Positions 20,319-28,279 of a stretch of 64,000 nt of DNA are shown here, piece after piece. The DNA is from Streptomyces phaeoluteigriseus (GTDB lineage: Bacteria; Actinomycetota; Actinomycetes; Streptomycetales; Streptomycetaceae), in the NCBI RefSeq assembly GCF_001896135.2, contig NZ_MPOH02000016.1:523010-587009 (forward strand). Reading direction: 5' to 3'. How positions within the stretch are numbered: the first letter of the stretch is position 1; each line of letters begins with the position of its first letter. The notes below the pieces were generated by a model. The model was given only the letters and a program-made list of their open reading frames with translations. It made no database searches and was not told where the DNA came from. The translations under genes and the position numbers were made by a program.

Positions 20319-21164
20319 TCAGCTGGCGACGGCGGAGTCCCACAGCTGCGTGAACTCGGCCGGTGCGGAAAGGGACTTGGGGCGGCATCTGTGCAGGAGA
20401 GGTCCGTCGGTGCTCGCGTTGAGGATGTCGGCCTGGAGCCGCTGGAGTTCCTCCGAGGGACCCAGGCCCAGTTCGCGCCTGAGTACGGAGTAGAGGTTCT
20501 GGTAGGCCTGGAGGGCCTCGGCCCGGCGGCCGGCGCGGTGCAGTGCCGAGATGAGCCGGCCGTGGAACCACTCGTGCAGGGGGTGGTCGTTGACCAGAAT
20601 GCGCAGCTCCGGGAGGATCTCCCGGTAGCGGCCCAGCCGGAACTGGGTCTCCACACGGAGTTCGAGGGCGCGGATCCTGAGTTCCTCCATGTGGGCCATG
20701 CGGCCGGAGAGCACCCCGGCGACCGGCACGTTGCTCAACATGGGGCCGCGCCACAGACCGAGCGCCCGGTCGAGGTGCGCCGCCGCTCTTTCCGGTGCCT
20801 CCTGGAGGAGTTCCTGCTGGGCGAGTCGCACGAGTTCCTCGAAGACACATGCGTCGACTTCGTCTCGGGCGAGGTCGAGGAAGTAGCCGGGAGCCTGGGT
20901 GAGCAGCAACTTCCTCTTGTCATCGGTGACTTGGGCGTCGTGGAGCATACGACGGGCGTGGTAGACGTGCGTCTGGAGGGTGCGGGGTGCGCCGCTCGGC
21001 GGGTTCTCCCCCCAGAGTTCACGGACCAGCGTTTCCGCCGCGACGGGTTCGCGTGGCTGGAGTGCCAGGACGGCGAGCATCTGACAGACCTTCGGAGCCT
21101 TGGGAGCGAACGTCTCGCCTTCATCGGTAGTGATCCGGAATGGGCCGATGAGGTGGAACTGCAC
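20319..21164 (-). CDS. SARP-family pathway activator
   Basis: 281 aa from the GTG at 21164, chosen because AAGGAG lies 13 nt upstream and VQFHLIGPFRITTDEGETF is the usual SARP opening; the frame stays open far upstream. Residues about 1-95 are an OmpR-like winged helix (APKVCQMLAVLALQPREPV, SGAPRTLQTHVYHARRML). Residues about 100-255 are the bacterial transcriptional activator domain of TPR-like helices (RMAHMEELRIRALELRVET, ALHRAGRRAEALQAYQNLYSVL). SARPs bind direct heptamer repeats overlapping -35 regions and recruit RNA polymerase. The family of 11-bp-spaced heptamer pairs described below is the likely target set. Its own control probably comes from the gamma-butyrolactone receptor nearby. 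Confidence 0.9.
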   Translation of the reverse strand: MQFHLIGPFRITTDEGETFAPKAPKVCQMLAVLALQPREPVAAETLVRELWGENPPSGAPRTLQTHVYHARRMLHDAQVTDDKRKLLLTQAPGYFLDLARDEVDACVFEELVRLAQQELLQEAPERAAAHLDRALGLWRGPMLSNVPVAGVLSGRMAHMEELRIRALELRVETQFRLGRYREILPELRILVNDHPLHEWFHGRLISALHRAGRRAEALQAYQNLYSVLRRELGLGPSEELQRLQADILNASTDGPLLHRCRPKSLSAPAEFTQLWDSAVAS

Positions 21165-21248
21165 TGGCCGCACACTCCTTCCGCCGCCGTCCGGCGCTCG
21201 TGGCCGTGTCCGGTCGGTCGATCCGGACAGCTGAGACGGTAGGCGGCG

Positions 21249-21265
21249 GAAGACTGTGAGTCTTC
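21249..21265. promoter_or_regulatory. Inverted repeat GAAGACT-GTG-AGTCTTC upstream of the SARP gene
   Basis: A perfect 7-3-7 palindrome 85-101 nt before the SARP start, plausibly an operator. About 25 nt further out (21289-21302) TTACCG-GA-CGGTAG is an inverted pair of the half-site used in the SARP-type promoters. Confidence 0.45.
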
Positions 21266-21322
21266 TGTGCGAGGCCGAGAGTGTCACATTACCGGACGGT
21301 AGGTTGGTTACTGTGGGGCCCG

Positions 21323-22492
21323 TCACGCGCGTGCCGCGGGGTGCAGGGCGGGCAGCACGGCGCTGTCCTCCAGGGCTACGGCCAGGTGGGCGGCGGAGGC
21401 CAGGGTGACGTGGCGGTGCCAGCCGGGAAAGGACCGGCCGGCGAAGTCCCGTATCCCCACCTTGTCGGAGATCGCGTGGAAGTCGCGCGCGACGACGTGG
21501 GGCAGCGCGGTGAGCCACAGGACCAGCGGCAGCGGTTGGAGGCCACCACCGGCCAGCCACAGCTTCCCGGGCCTGGTGTCCGCCCCCCGCCACTCGCCGA
21601 CCAGCGTCATGCCACCGCCTCCCGCGGCGGCCGGCTCGGCGGCGGTGACCGGTATCTCCACGGCCGTCACAGGGCGTTCACCGGTGTTGACCTGCTGCCT
21701 CAGGCTGACGAGGGAGGAGGCCAGCTCCGCCGCGGTACGCACCCTGTCGCCGTACGTCGGCAGCTGCGACCGGTCGATCCGTAACTGCTCCTGAGGGTCG
21801 ACCCGCACGACGAAGGGGACCCCGGCCGAGGTGAAGTGCCGGGCCAGGGCCGGCGCGTCGATGCCGTCGACGTCCACCACCACGGGACGGTGGCGGACCT
21901 GGGGGATGCCCGCGATGGCGGCGACGGCCTCGCGCACGCAGTCGTCCAGGGAGTCGGCCGTGACTCCGGCGGGGATGCCGGCCCGCTGCCGGCGAGGACT
22001 GCTGAGCCAGCGGCCCGACAGCCGCAGGCGCCAGTCGATCGGCACCGCGGACCTGCCGGACACCAGCCACGCCCCCACCGCCTGCTGACCGGTCACGGTC
22101 TGACCCATGTGCGGGAGGAAGTGCTGGTCGACACCGATCGAGTGCAGACCGACCTTGGGGATCACCGTGGACCTGACGACCCAGGCGTCCGGCGCCAGGT
22201 TCCTCTGCACGTACTGCGCCAGTGCGTGGCGCACCGGCATCCACTCCCACGGCGACTCGCTGATGAAGTGGTGGACGCTCTGCTGCGCCGCGCCGCCCTC
22301 GAACTGGGCGGCGATGTTGCGCAGCGTCTTGCGCCCCGGCACGGTCAGCAGGCCGCGCACGTACCGCTCGGCCTTGAGTCGCTGGCCACTGCGCTGCAGG
22401 GATCCGAAGAGGTGAGCACCGAGTTCTTCCAGCAGGGACTCGCAGGACGAGTCCATGTGTGTGCAGACGGGTTTGAGCAGGCTCAGACGCAC
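21323..22492 (-). CDS. IS701-family DDE transposase-like protein in the regulator island
   Basis: 389 aa from a GTG at 22492. The N-terminal helical segment ERYVRGLLTVPGRKTLRNIA, then QQSVHHFISESPW, are typical of the IS701/DDE family. DDE-like acidic positions may lie in IGVDQHF, VVVDVDGIDA and VVARDFHAISD; the last resembles the C-terminal WYAIAD region in altered form. No flanking inverted repeats or target duplication are visible. Length is near that of intact family members. Copies like this commonly sit beside SARP and butyrolactone genes in Streptomyces clusters, so it may be a domesticated component and not a recent insertion. Transposase activity is unproven. Confidence 0.65.
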   Translation of the reverse strand: MRLSLLKPVCTHMDSSCESLLEELGAHLFGSLQRSGQRLKAERYVRGLLTVPGRKTLRNIAAQFEGGAAQQSVHHFISESPWEWMPVRHALAQYVQRNLAPDAWVVRSTVIPKVGLHSIGVDQHFLPHMGQTVTGQQAVGAWLVSGRSAVPIDWRLRLSGRWLSSPRRQRAGIPAGVTADSLDDCVREAVAAIAGIPQVRHRPVVVDVDGIDAPALARHFTSAGVPFVVRVDPQEQLRIDRSQLPTYGDRVRTAAELASSLVSLRQQVNTGERPVTAVEIPVTAAEPAAAGGGGMTLVGEWRGADTRPGKLWLAGGGLQPLPLVLWLTALPHVVARDFHAISDKVGIRDFAGRSFPGWHRHVTLASAAHLAVALEDSAVLPALHPAARA

Positions 22493-22567
22493 GGATCCCC
22501 CAGTTGACGTCGGTCATGCGTTCGACGAGGTGGCGCGTAACGCACGCACCCGCCCGTCCACTCTTAC

Positions 22568-22593
22568 ATAAACCGTCAATCAGTCCTGTTTAT
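22568..22593. promoter_or_regulatory. AT-rich inverted repeat ATAAAC-N14-GTTTAT, possible ARE
   Basis: An AT-rich imperfect palindrome in very GC-rich surroundings, between the end of the ArpA-like gene and the start of the IS701-like gene. Its ATAAACCG...GTTTAT symmetry recalls autoregulatory elements bound by gamma-butyrolactone receptors. Confidence 0.35.
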
Positions 22594-22661
22594 TTGCGCG
22601 AAGATCGACCGCCTCCGGGTGCCCGCGGCCATCGACGTCCGCCGGAGCCGCCGACACCGCG

Positions 22662-23321
22662 TCAGGACGGCGGAACCGCGACGGACTTCTCGTCCGACCG
22701 GGCGGCTGCCAGCAGGTGTTCGGCCCGGTAGTGGGAGATGTCCAGCTTGGCCAGGACCTCGGCAGGCACCACGCTGGGCAGCACGAGGGCGAACAGGGCC
22801 GACACCTCCTGGGACAGGTCGCGGTCGGGCAGCGTCTCGGTGACCAGCTGGACACCGGTCCAGGCCCCGACCAGGAGCCGGGCGATCTCCGCCGGATCGA
22901 CGTGGAACCGGAGTTCACCCCGCTCCTTGGCCTCCGTGAGTAGGTCCGTCGACACGGCGATCCAGTCCGGCCAACGGGTGCCGAACAGGGACCGTGCCTT
23001 GGAGTCGACGGACAGTCGTATCGAGGCACTGAGCACGGGTTCACGGGGGACGCGGTACGCCAGCAGAAGCGCCAGATCCACCCACTCCTGCAGCTTCAGC
23101 GCCTGCGGCACGAGCCCCTCCCTGGTCACGGCCTCGTCGAGCACCGCGCGTGCCAGCTGCTCCTTCGACGTGAAGTGGAAGTACACCCCGCCCCGGGTGA
23201 GTTGGGCACGCTCGATGAGCATGCCGATGGTGCTGGCCTCGTAGCCCAGCTCGTTGAACATCCGAGCGGCGGCCTCGAGGATGGCCCTGCGTGTACGGAT
23301 GGCGCGTTCCTGTCTGGCCAC
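22662..23321 (-). CDS. ArpA/ScbR-type gamma-butyrolactone receptor (TetR family)
   Basis: 219 aa from a GTG at 23321. The N-terminal HTH (RRAILEAAARMFNELGYEAS, then LTRGGVYFHFTSKEQLARAV) is characteristic of butyrolactone receptors. The C-terminal ligand domain contains the conserved Trp-rich segment FGTRWPDWIAVSTDLLTEA and LLVGAWTGVQLVTETL. Such proteins repress SARP and afsA-type genes until a butyrolactone or butenolide binds. It is divergent from the AfsA-like gene with a 134-bp shared promoter region, the classic scbR/scbA layout. It probably gates the whole cluster via the SARP. Confidence 0.88.
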   Translation of the reverse strand: MARQERAIRTRRAILEAAARMFNELGYEASTIGMLIERAQLTRGGVYFHFTSKEQLARAVLDEAVTREGLVPQALKLQEWVDLALLLAYRVPREPVLSASIRLSVDSKARSLFGTRWPDWIAVSTDLLTEAKERGELRFHVDPAEIARLLVGAWTGVQLVTETLPDRDLSQEVSALFALVLPSVVPAEVLAKLDISHYRAEHLLAAARSDEKSVAVPPS

Positions 23322-23455
23322 TCACTCCACCATGACCTTTCCTTTACTGGTGCTTGAACTCACACTTACTCAGTCTCCGAAACCGGACGGAGGGCCGGTA
23401 CTTTAACAACGCAACTCACGCAGCTGCCTTGTAGGCCGGATCCAAGGGGGAGATC
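23322..23455. promoter_or_regulatory. Divergent promoter region of the receptor and AfsA-like genes
   Basis: Contains GAAACCGG...CCGGTACTT at 23379-23403, an imperfect palindrome that could be an ARE. CTTGAACTCACACTTACT is an AT-rich promoter-like segment. Function is inferred from position. Confidence 0.35.
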
Positions 23456-24384
23456 TTGCCCGAAGTCCCTGTAGCGCCACGCTGTTTACCCAGCCCTCGG
23501 GGGGAATCGCCCTCCCGGTTGCTCCTCGGCGCCTACACCCACCTCAGACACGCCGAAGCCGTTCTCGTCCAGAGTTGGCGGCGCGTGAGCGAGAACGCGT
23601 TCACGCTGTGCCTCCGTTGGCCCGCCGCCCCGCACGGACAGCCGTACGATCCGCGCATACTCACCCAGACGATCAGACAGAGCGGCCTGACCGTCGCGCA
23701 CGCAGAGTACGAGGTTCCGCTCGAGCACCACACCATGCTGAACTCCCTCGACCTCACCGTCTCACCGGACTTCCGGGTGTCGGACACCGGTCCTTCGACG
23801 CTGGTCGTCGACATCACCGTCTCCCCGGGCAGGAGCGGCCGTCGTGCCGCTCACGCGATGCACATGGAGATCCGGACGTCCCCGGGCGGCGATCCCGTGG
23901 TGCGGGCCGACACCGAGTTCGCGTGGATCTCCCCGGCCGCGTACCGACGCGTGCGCGGCGACCACCTCACCGTCGACTGGGGCGACTGGCCCCTCCCCGC
24001 CCCCGTCGACGCCGCACTCGTCGGCCGAAGCCGCGCCGCGGACGTGGTGCTCGCGCCCACGGCCGTGCCGCACCGCTGGCAGCTGCGCAACGACGTGAGC
24101 AATGTGCTGCTCTTCGACCACCCCGTCGACCACGTCCCCGGGCTGGTCCTGTGGGAGGCGGCTCATCAGGCTGTCCAGGCGCTGCTCGCCCCGGTGGTCT
24201 CCCTGCCCGTTTCGGTCACCACCACCTTTCTGCGCTATGTCGAGTTCGGGGAGCCGTGTCTGATCGACGCTCGGGTGATCGGCCCGGCCGGTCCGGGCGG
24301 TTCGCCGTCCGGGTCACGGGCGCCCAGGCCGACGCGCCGGCCTTCACGGCGGACATCCGTACGGTGACGCGGCCGATGCCGTGA
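23456..24384 (+). CDS. AfsA/ScbA-type gamma-butyrolactone (or butenolide) synthase, frameshifted
   Basis: About 309 aa from a TTG at 23456 with AAGGGGGAG upstream. Two hot-dog A-factor repeats are visible: ESWRR-like VLVQSWRRVSENAFTL through TLVVDITVSPGRSGRR, then DVVLAPTAVPHRWQLRNDVS with LFDHPVDHVPGLVLWEA, the conserved FDHPxDHVPGM/L active-site-like motif. AfsA condenses a beta-ketoacyl chain with dihydroxyacetone phosphate. Near 24285-24297 one base is missing: the adjacent frame gives GRFAVRVTGAQADAPAFTAD and ends RPMP at 24384, while the literal frame ends in 30 Arg/Pro-rich residues. The product would be the signal sensed by the ArpA-like receptor. Confidence 0.85.
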
Positions 24385-24391
24385 GACTCCC

Positions 24392-24441
24392 GGACCGGGG
24401 AGTGCGCCGCGGCCACCGCGGCCGGACGCACTCCCCGGTCC
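24392..24441. terminator. Bidirectional terminator hairpin
   Basis: Perfect 15-bp stem (24392-24406 with 24427-24441) around a GC-rich loop, between the convergent afsA-like and short-chain dehydrogenase genes. Confidence 0.75.
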
Positions 24442-24530
24442 GCTGTCACTGATCGACCGGAGGCCGCCGAGACCCCGCCGTCGCCCGCCCACAGCGGCCC
24501 GTCGGCCGGCTCCCCGGTCCGCTGTCACTG
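24431..24530. repeat. 21-bp direct repeat at 24431 and 24510
   Basis: CTCCCCGGTCCGCTGTCACT plus G occurs at 24431-24451 and again at 24510-24530, 79 bp apart. The second copy includes the stop of the short-chain dehydrogenase gene. Homology fades just beyond, so it looks like a small local duplication of that gene's end. Confidence 0.7.
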
Positions 24531-25289
24531 GTTGACGAAGCCGCCGTCCACCGGCATCACCGTGCCGGTCAGGAAGGGACAGCGGTCGCTGAGCAGCCAT
24601 GCGGCGGCCTGTGCGACCTCCTCCGGCTCGGCCGTACGCCCCTGGGGCGTCAGGGAGTTGACCAGATCCTGAAGCCCTGGGTTGCGGCTGAACCAGTCGA
24701 GGGTGATCTCGCTGCGTGTGGTCCCGGGGGCGATGGCGTTCACCCGGACACCCTGCTTGGCGTATTCGTCGGCGGCGGCCCGGGTCAGCCCGACGACCGC
24801 GTGCTTGGACGCGATGTACGGGGCGGCCGTGGGGATGGCCACCAGACCACCGACACTGCTGTTGTTGACGATGGAGCCGCCGCCGTTCGGCAGCATGGCG
24901 GCGATCTCGTGGCGCAGGCAGTTGAAGACGCCCCGGACATTGGTGTCCATGACACTGTCGTAGACGTCGTCCGACATCTGGTGCAAGGGGGTGCGGTCAC
25001 CACCGATCCCGGCGTTGTTGAACGCCGCGTCGAGCCGACCGTACCGCGCGACGACGAAATCCACCGCCCTCGCTACGTCCTGCGCGACGCGGACGTCGCC
25101 GACCACGTACGCCGCCTCCGCCCCCTTGTCGCGCAGTTCCCCCACGAGAGCGGCCAGCCGCTCCTCCCGCCGAGCGGTGACCACGACCACCGCCCCCTCC
25201 TCCGCGAACACCCGTGCCGCCGCCTCGCCTATGCCGCTGCTCGCGCCGGTGACGAGTACGGCCTTCCCCTTCAGAAGATCACTGGTCAT
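24525..25289 (-). CDS. Short-chain dehydrogenase/reductase (classical SDR)
   Basis: 254 aa. Rossmann motif VLVTGASSGIGEAAAR (TGxxxGIG), NNAG in AAFNNAGIGGD, catalytic Ser in IVNNSSVGGL, and the YxxxK pair in APYIASKHAVVG. An Arg after the second strand (TARREERL) suggests NADP(H). The C-terminus FLTGTVMPVDGGFVNQ is typical of glucose/3-oxoacyl-reductase-like SDRs. Start ATG at 25289. It is in the cluster next to the afsA-like gene, so it may reduce a butyrolactone precursor or tailor the polyketide; sequence does not decide which. Confidence 0.85.
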   Translation of the reverse strand: MTSDLLKGKAVLVTGASSGIGEAAARVFAEEGAVVVVTARREERLAALVGELRDKGAEAAYVVGDVRVAQDVARAVDFVVARYGRLDAAFNNAGIGGDRTPLHQMSDDVYDSVMDTNVRGVFNCLRHEIAAMLPNGGGSIVNNSSVGGLVAIPTAAPYIASKHAVVGLTRAAADEYAKQGVRVNAIAPGTTRSEITLDWFSRNPGLQDLVNSLTPQGRTAEPEEVAQAAAWLLSDRCPFLTGTVMPVDGGFVNQ

Positions 25290-25323
25290 GGCGGGAGTCT
25301 GACAGGCGGGGGCGGCGGGCGTG

Positions 25324-25366
25324 ATTACCGCGCGATGACTGCGACCTCGACCGCCCGTCATACGCT
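25324..25366 (+). promoter_or_regulatory. SARP-type promoter upstream of glycosyltransferase 1
   Basis: Heptamers ATTACCG (25324-25330) and ATGACTG (25335-25341), start-to-start 11 bp, followed after exactly 19 nt by TACGCT (25361-25366) as the -10. It reads rightward into the GNAT remnant and glycosyltransferase 1, giving a leader of about 560 nt. Geometry is identical to the sites at 34334, 42222, 47765 and 49770. Confidence 0.7.
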
Positions 25367-25454
25367 GCGACGGCTCGGTCCCGGCACGTGAGGACGTGGC
25401 CCTGCGGCCCGTCGTCCAGCTCGTCGGGAAACCACGGCTCCCTAGGAGATTGCC

Positions 25455-25829
25455 TTGCTCGGTGCATGCCCTGGCGACGGCGCCGAACCGCGTCCCACGC
25501 GACCGTGGCAGGCCGCCGAGTTCGGGCCCCGGATCCATGGCATCCATCTCGACGGCGAGTGTGCCGGCGGCACCTGCTTCGCCCTCTTCGCCGCGCAGCT
25601 GACGACCGACCGGGCGGTCCGCTTGCGCGGCATGTCCCGGGTGCGGTGCCGGGTGGCACCGGACGACCACGCAGGCATCGCCGTGGCCGAGCGGCTCGGC
25701 ATGCCCTTCGAGGGTGTCGGCCGCGGCCACCTTCCTCATCGTGGCCGACGCCCGAACCCGGAGGTCCGGTCCGTCCTGGCCGAGGAACGGACGGCCGGTC
25801 CGCAGCGCCCCGCACACATCGGCACCTGA
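25455..25829 (+). pseudogene. GNAT acetyltransferase remnant
   Basis: The fragment HLDGECAGGTCFALFAAQ followed directly by LRGMSRVRCRVAPDDHAGIA and VAERLGMPFEGVGRG resembles RimJ/GNAT enzymes. The central acetyl-CoA pyrophosphate loop (the GRG region) is missing and the reading frame degenerates afterwards. The only start is a TTG without a good ribosome-binding site. Probably a decayed acetyltransferase left in the leader of glycosyltransferase 1. Confidence 0.4.
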
Positions 25830-25926
25830 ACCCGCGGCCCTCCTCCGCTTTCCCCGGCTCGCCACCGGGGTGAGAGCGGATGAGGCGCGCCATGCCGTCA
25901 GTGAGAGAAGAGAATCGGAGATTCCT

Positions 25927-27240
25927 GTGCGCGTCTTGTTCACCGTCTGGCCCGCTGCGGCACATCTCTTTCCCAGTGTGCCGCTCGCCTGGGCCCTCCA
26001 GGCAGCGGGACACGATGTCCGTGTGGCCTCCCGGCCCGCCCTCGCCGGTCCGACCACGGCCGCCGGACTCGCCGCCGTCTCGCTCGTCGACGAGAACGAC
26101 CTCCCGCGTTCCGTCGGTGCCGCGACTCCGGCTCCGGAGGAGTCGCGGCAGGCGTGGTCGCGCATCACCGAGGCGATGGCGATCGACCCCGTCGACCCCG
26201 TGGCTCCGCACATCTGGCGCCTCCAGCGCGACTATGTCGCCCCGGCGCTGAACGACCTGCAGCCCGCCGACGCCCCGCCCGACCGTCCTCAGCCCGTGCT
26301 GGACGCGCTGGTCCGGTTCTGCCGGAGCTGGCAGCCGGATCTGGTGCTCTGGGACCCCACGATGCCGGCCTCCGCCGTGGCGGCCAGGACCGTGGGAGCC
26401 GCCCACGCACGCCTGCTCTGGGGGCTGGACCACGTGGGGTGGTCGGTGGACCGTTACGCCCGGCGCAAGGACGAGCTGGGGGAGGCGCTCACCGACGTGG
26501 ACCCGGTGGTGGCGGCGGTGCGCGCGATGGCCGAACGGTACGAGATGGCGTTCGACGACGAACTGCTGCACGGTCAGTGGTCCCTGGATCCCATGCCGCC
26601 CGGGATGCGGTTGCCCACGGGGCGTCGAACCGTGCCCATGAGCTGGGTCCCGTACACCGGGTCCGGCGTCCTGCCCGAGTGGCTGCACGAGCGCACCGGC
26701 CGACCGCGCGTGGCCCTCACGCTGGGCGCGTCGATGCGCGCCTTCAGCAAGGACAGCAAGCCACTGATCGCCAATCTCCTCGAAGCCGTCGGCGAGTTGG
26801 ACATCGACGTCGTGGCCACGCTGAACGCCGCACAACTCGAGGGGATCGACCGCGTGCCCGACAACGTGCGGACGATCGACTACATGCCGCTCTCCCACCT
26901 GTTGCCGACCTGCTCGGCGGTGATCCACCACGGCGGGTACGGCACCATGTGCGCTGCCGCGGCTGCGGCGGTGCCGCAGATCGTCGCGATGGACGGCGAC
27001 GCGGTCATGGAAGGGCCGATCAGCGCGCATTACCTGACCGAACAGGGCGCGGGCCTCCGGCTGGAGCACGCGGAGTGCTCGGTGGACGACATCCGCAAGA
27101 TGGTCATCAGGGTCCTGGAGGAGCCGTCCTTCCAGCGGGCCTCGGAGGGGCTGCGCCGTGATCTCCTCGCCTCCCCGAGCCCAGCCGACGTGGTGCCGGT
27201 TCTCGAACGCCTGGTGGCGGAGCACCGCGCAACCGTCTGA
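25927..27240 (+). CDS. GT1-family antibiotic glycosyltransferase 1
   Basis: 437 aa from the GTG at 25927 (GGAG about 6 nt upstream), beginning VRVLFTVWPAAAHLFPSVPL, the acceptor-binding N-terminus of macrolide and aromatic polyketide glycosyltransferases. The GT-B nucleotide-sugar site appears near residue 335 (CSAVIHHGGYGTMCAAAAAA), with Asp/Gly of the sugar-contact loop in IVAMDGD. It would transfer a TDP-deoxyhexose to the polyketide in the cytoplasm. It closely resembles glycosyltransferase 2 in layout. No DesVIII-type P450-like activator is encoded in the window, so it may act alone. Driven by the SARP-type promoter at 25324. Confidence 0.88.
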   Translation: MRVLFTVWPAAAHLFPSVPLAWALQAAGHDVRVASRPALAGPTTAAGLAAVSLVDENDLPRSVGAATPAPEESRQAWSRITEAMAIDPVDPVAPHIWRLQRDYVAPALNDLQPADAPPDRPQPVLDALVRFCRSWQPDLVLWDPTMPASAVAARTVGAAHARLLWGLDHVGWSVDRYARRKDELGEALTDVDPVVAAVRAMAERYEMAFDDELLHGQWSLDPMPPGMRLPTGRRTVPMSWVPYTGSGVLPEWLHERTGRPRVALTLGASMRAFSKDSKPLIANLLEAVGELDIDVVATLNAAQLEGIDRVPDNVRTIDYMPLSHLLPTCSAVIHHGGYGTMCAAAAAAVPQIVAMDGDAVMEGPISAHYLTEQGAGLRLEHAECSVDDIRKMVIRVLEEPSFQRASEGLRRDLLASPSPADVVPVLERLVAEHRATV

Positions 27241-27263
27241 ACACGGCGCCGGTTAGGGCTGGT

Positions 27264-27316
27264 TAGAGCGTTCTTACTAGCGCCCGTGCTAGCCTGAGCA
27301 CTTGTTAGAACGATCG
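27264..27316. promoter_or_regulatory. TetR-type operator half-sites upstream of imine reductase 1
   Basis: TAGAGCGTTCTT at 27264-27275 is identical to a 12-mer in front of the TetR gene at 28939-28950. TTAGAACGATCG at 27305-27316 is a near-inverted copy. The AGAxCGTTCT core is nearly palindromic. This points to shared control by the 28280-28921 TetR protein. Confidence 0.55.
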
Positions 27317-27345
27317 ATTCAATGGGCAGCGCGTAAGGGGTCTTC

Positions 27346-28218
27346 ATGCAGAAGCAGCCGGTCACCGTCATCGGGCTGGGCCCGATGGGCCATGCGATGG
27401 CCAGCACGTACATCGACCACGGCCACCGGGTGACCGTGTGGAACCGCACCGCGAGCAGGGCCGACGACCTCGTGGCCAAGGGGGCCGTGCTGGCGTCCAG
27501 CCCGGCGGAGGCGCTGTCGGCCAGCGGGTTAGTGGTCCTCAGCCTGACGGACTACGACGCGATGTACGCCATTCTGGAACCCGCCACGCATGCGCTGTCG
27601 GGCAAGGTCGTCGTCAACCTCAGCTCGGACACCCCTGAGAAGGCACGGGAGGCGGCCAAGTGGGCGGCACGCCATGGCGCCGAGTACCTCACGGGTGGCG
27701 TGCAGGCTTCTCCCACGGGTATCGGCGACCCCGAGTCCTTCTCCTTCTACAGCGGCCCCCAGCAGGTGTTCGAGTCGGTCAAGGAGACCCTCGAGGTACT
27801 CACCAAGACCGACTACCGGGGTGAGGACCCCGGCCTGGCCGCGCTGTACTACCAGCTCCAGCTGGACGTCTTCTGGACCGCCGCGCTCGCGTACCTGCAC
27901 GCGCTCGCGGTGGCCGACGCCCACGGGATCAGCGCACAGGACATGCTGCCGTACCTCTCCGGCACGGTGGGCTCGATGCCGGACTTCTTCGCGTTCTACA
28001 CGCCCCGCATCGACGCCGGCGAACACCCGGGCGACGTCGACAGGCTGGCCATGGGCGTGGCCAGCGTCGACCACGTGGTGCAGACCGCCAAGGACGCGGG
28101 CGTCGACGCCGCACTGCCCGAGGCGGTCCTGGAGATCTTCCGGCGGGGCGTCGACGCGGGACACGCGGCCGACAGCTTCACCAGCCTGATCGAAACCTTC
28201 AGGAAGCCCACGGCCTGA
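27346..28218 (+). CDS. NADPH-dependent imine reductase-like oxidoreductase 1
   Basis: 290 aa. N-terminal Rossmann domain VTVIGLGPMGHAMASTY (GxGxxG) with the NADP-specifying VWNRTASRAD. The helical C-terminal dimer domain begins around residue 165. The position of the family's catalytic Asp/Tyr appears filled by Asp in YYQLQLDVFWTAALAYLHAL. Relatives are hydroxyisobutyrate/6-phosphogluconate-dehydrogenase-fold imine reductases, which reduce cyclic imines to amines. In a cluster whose PKS ends in a reductase domain, an imine intermediate is a natural substrate. Same family as 34598-35476. Probably regulated by the TetR protein encoded just downstream. Confidence 0.82.
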   Translation: MQKQPVTVIGLGPMGHAMASTYIDHGHRVTVWNRTASRADDLVAKGAVLASSPAEALSASGLVVLSLTDYDAMYAILEPATHALSGKVVVNLSSDTPEKAREAAKWAARHGAEYLTGGVQASPTGIGDPESFSFYSGPQQVFESVKETLEVLTKTDYRGEDPGLAALYYQLQLDVFWTAALAYLHALAVADAHGISAQDMLPYLSGTVGSMPDFFAFYTPRIDAGEHPGDVDRLAMGVASVDHVVQTAKDAGVDAALPEAVLEIFRRGVDAGHAADSFTSLIETFRKPTA

Positions 28219-28225
28219 ACCGCTT

Positions 28226-28269
28226 CGAGGGCGCGCGTGCACACCGAACGGCGTGCGCGCGCGCCCTCG
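28226..28269. terminator. Bidirectional terminator hairpin
   Basis: A 17-bp stem with one mismatch (28226-28242 with 28253-28269), 10-nt loop, between convergent imine reductase 1 and the TetR gene. Confidence 0.75.
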
Positions 28270-28279
28270 GCATGTCGAC

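Noticed and set aside
21300-22520. Recent IS element with terminal inverted repeats
   Set aside because: I could not find matching ends or a target duplication around the IS701-like gene.
27251-27295. SARP heptamers before imine reductase 1 (GTTAGGG, GTTAGAG)
   Set aside because: Spacing is 10 rather than 11 and the TAGCCT hexamer is at 21 nt; the region is better explained by TetR operator copies.
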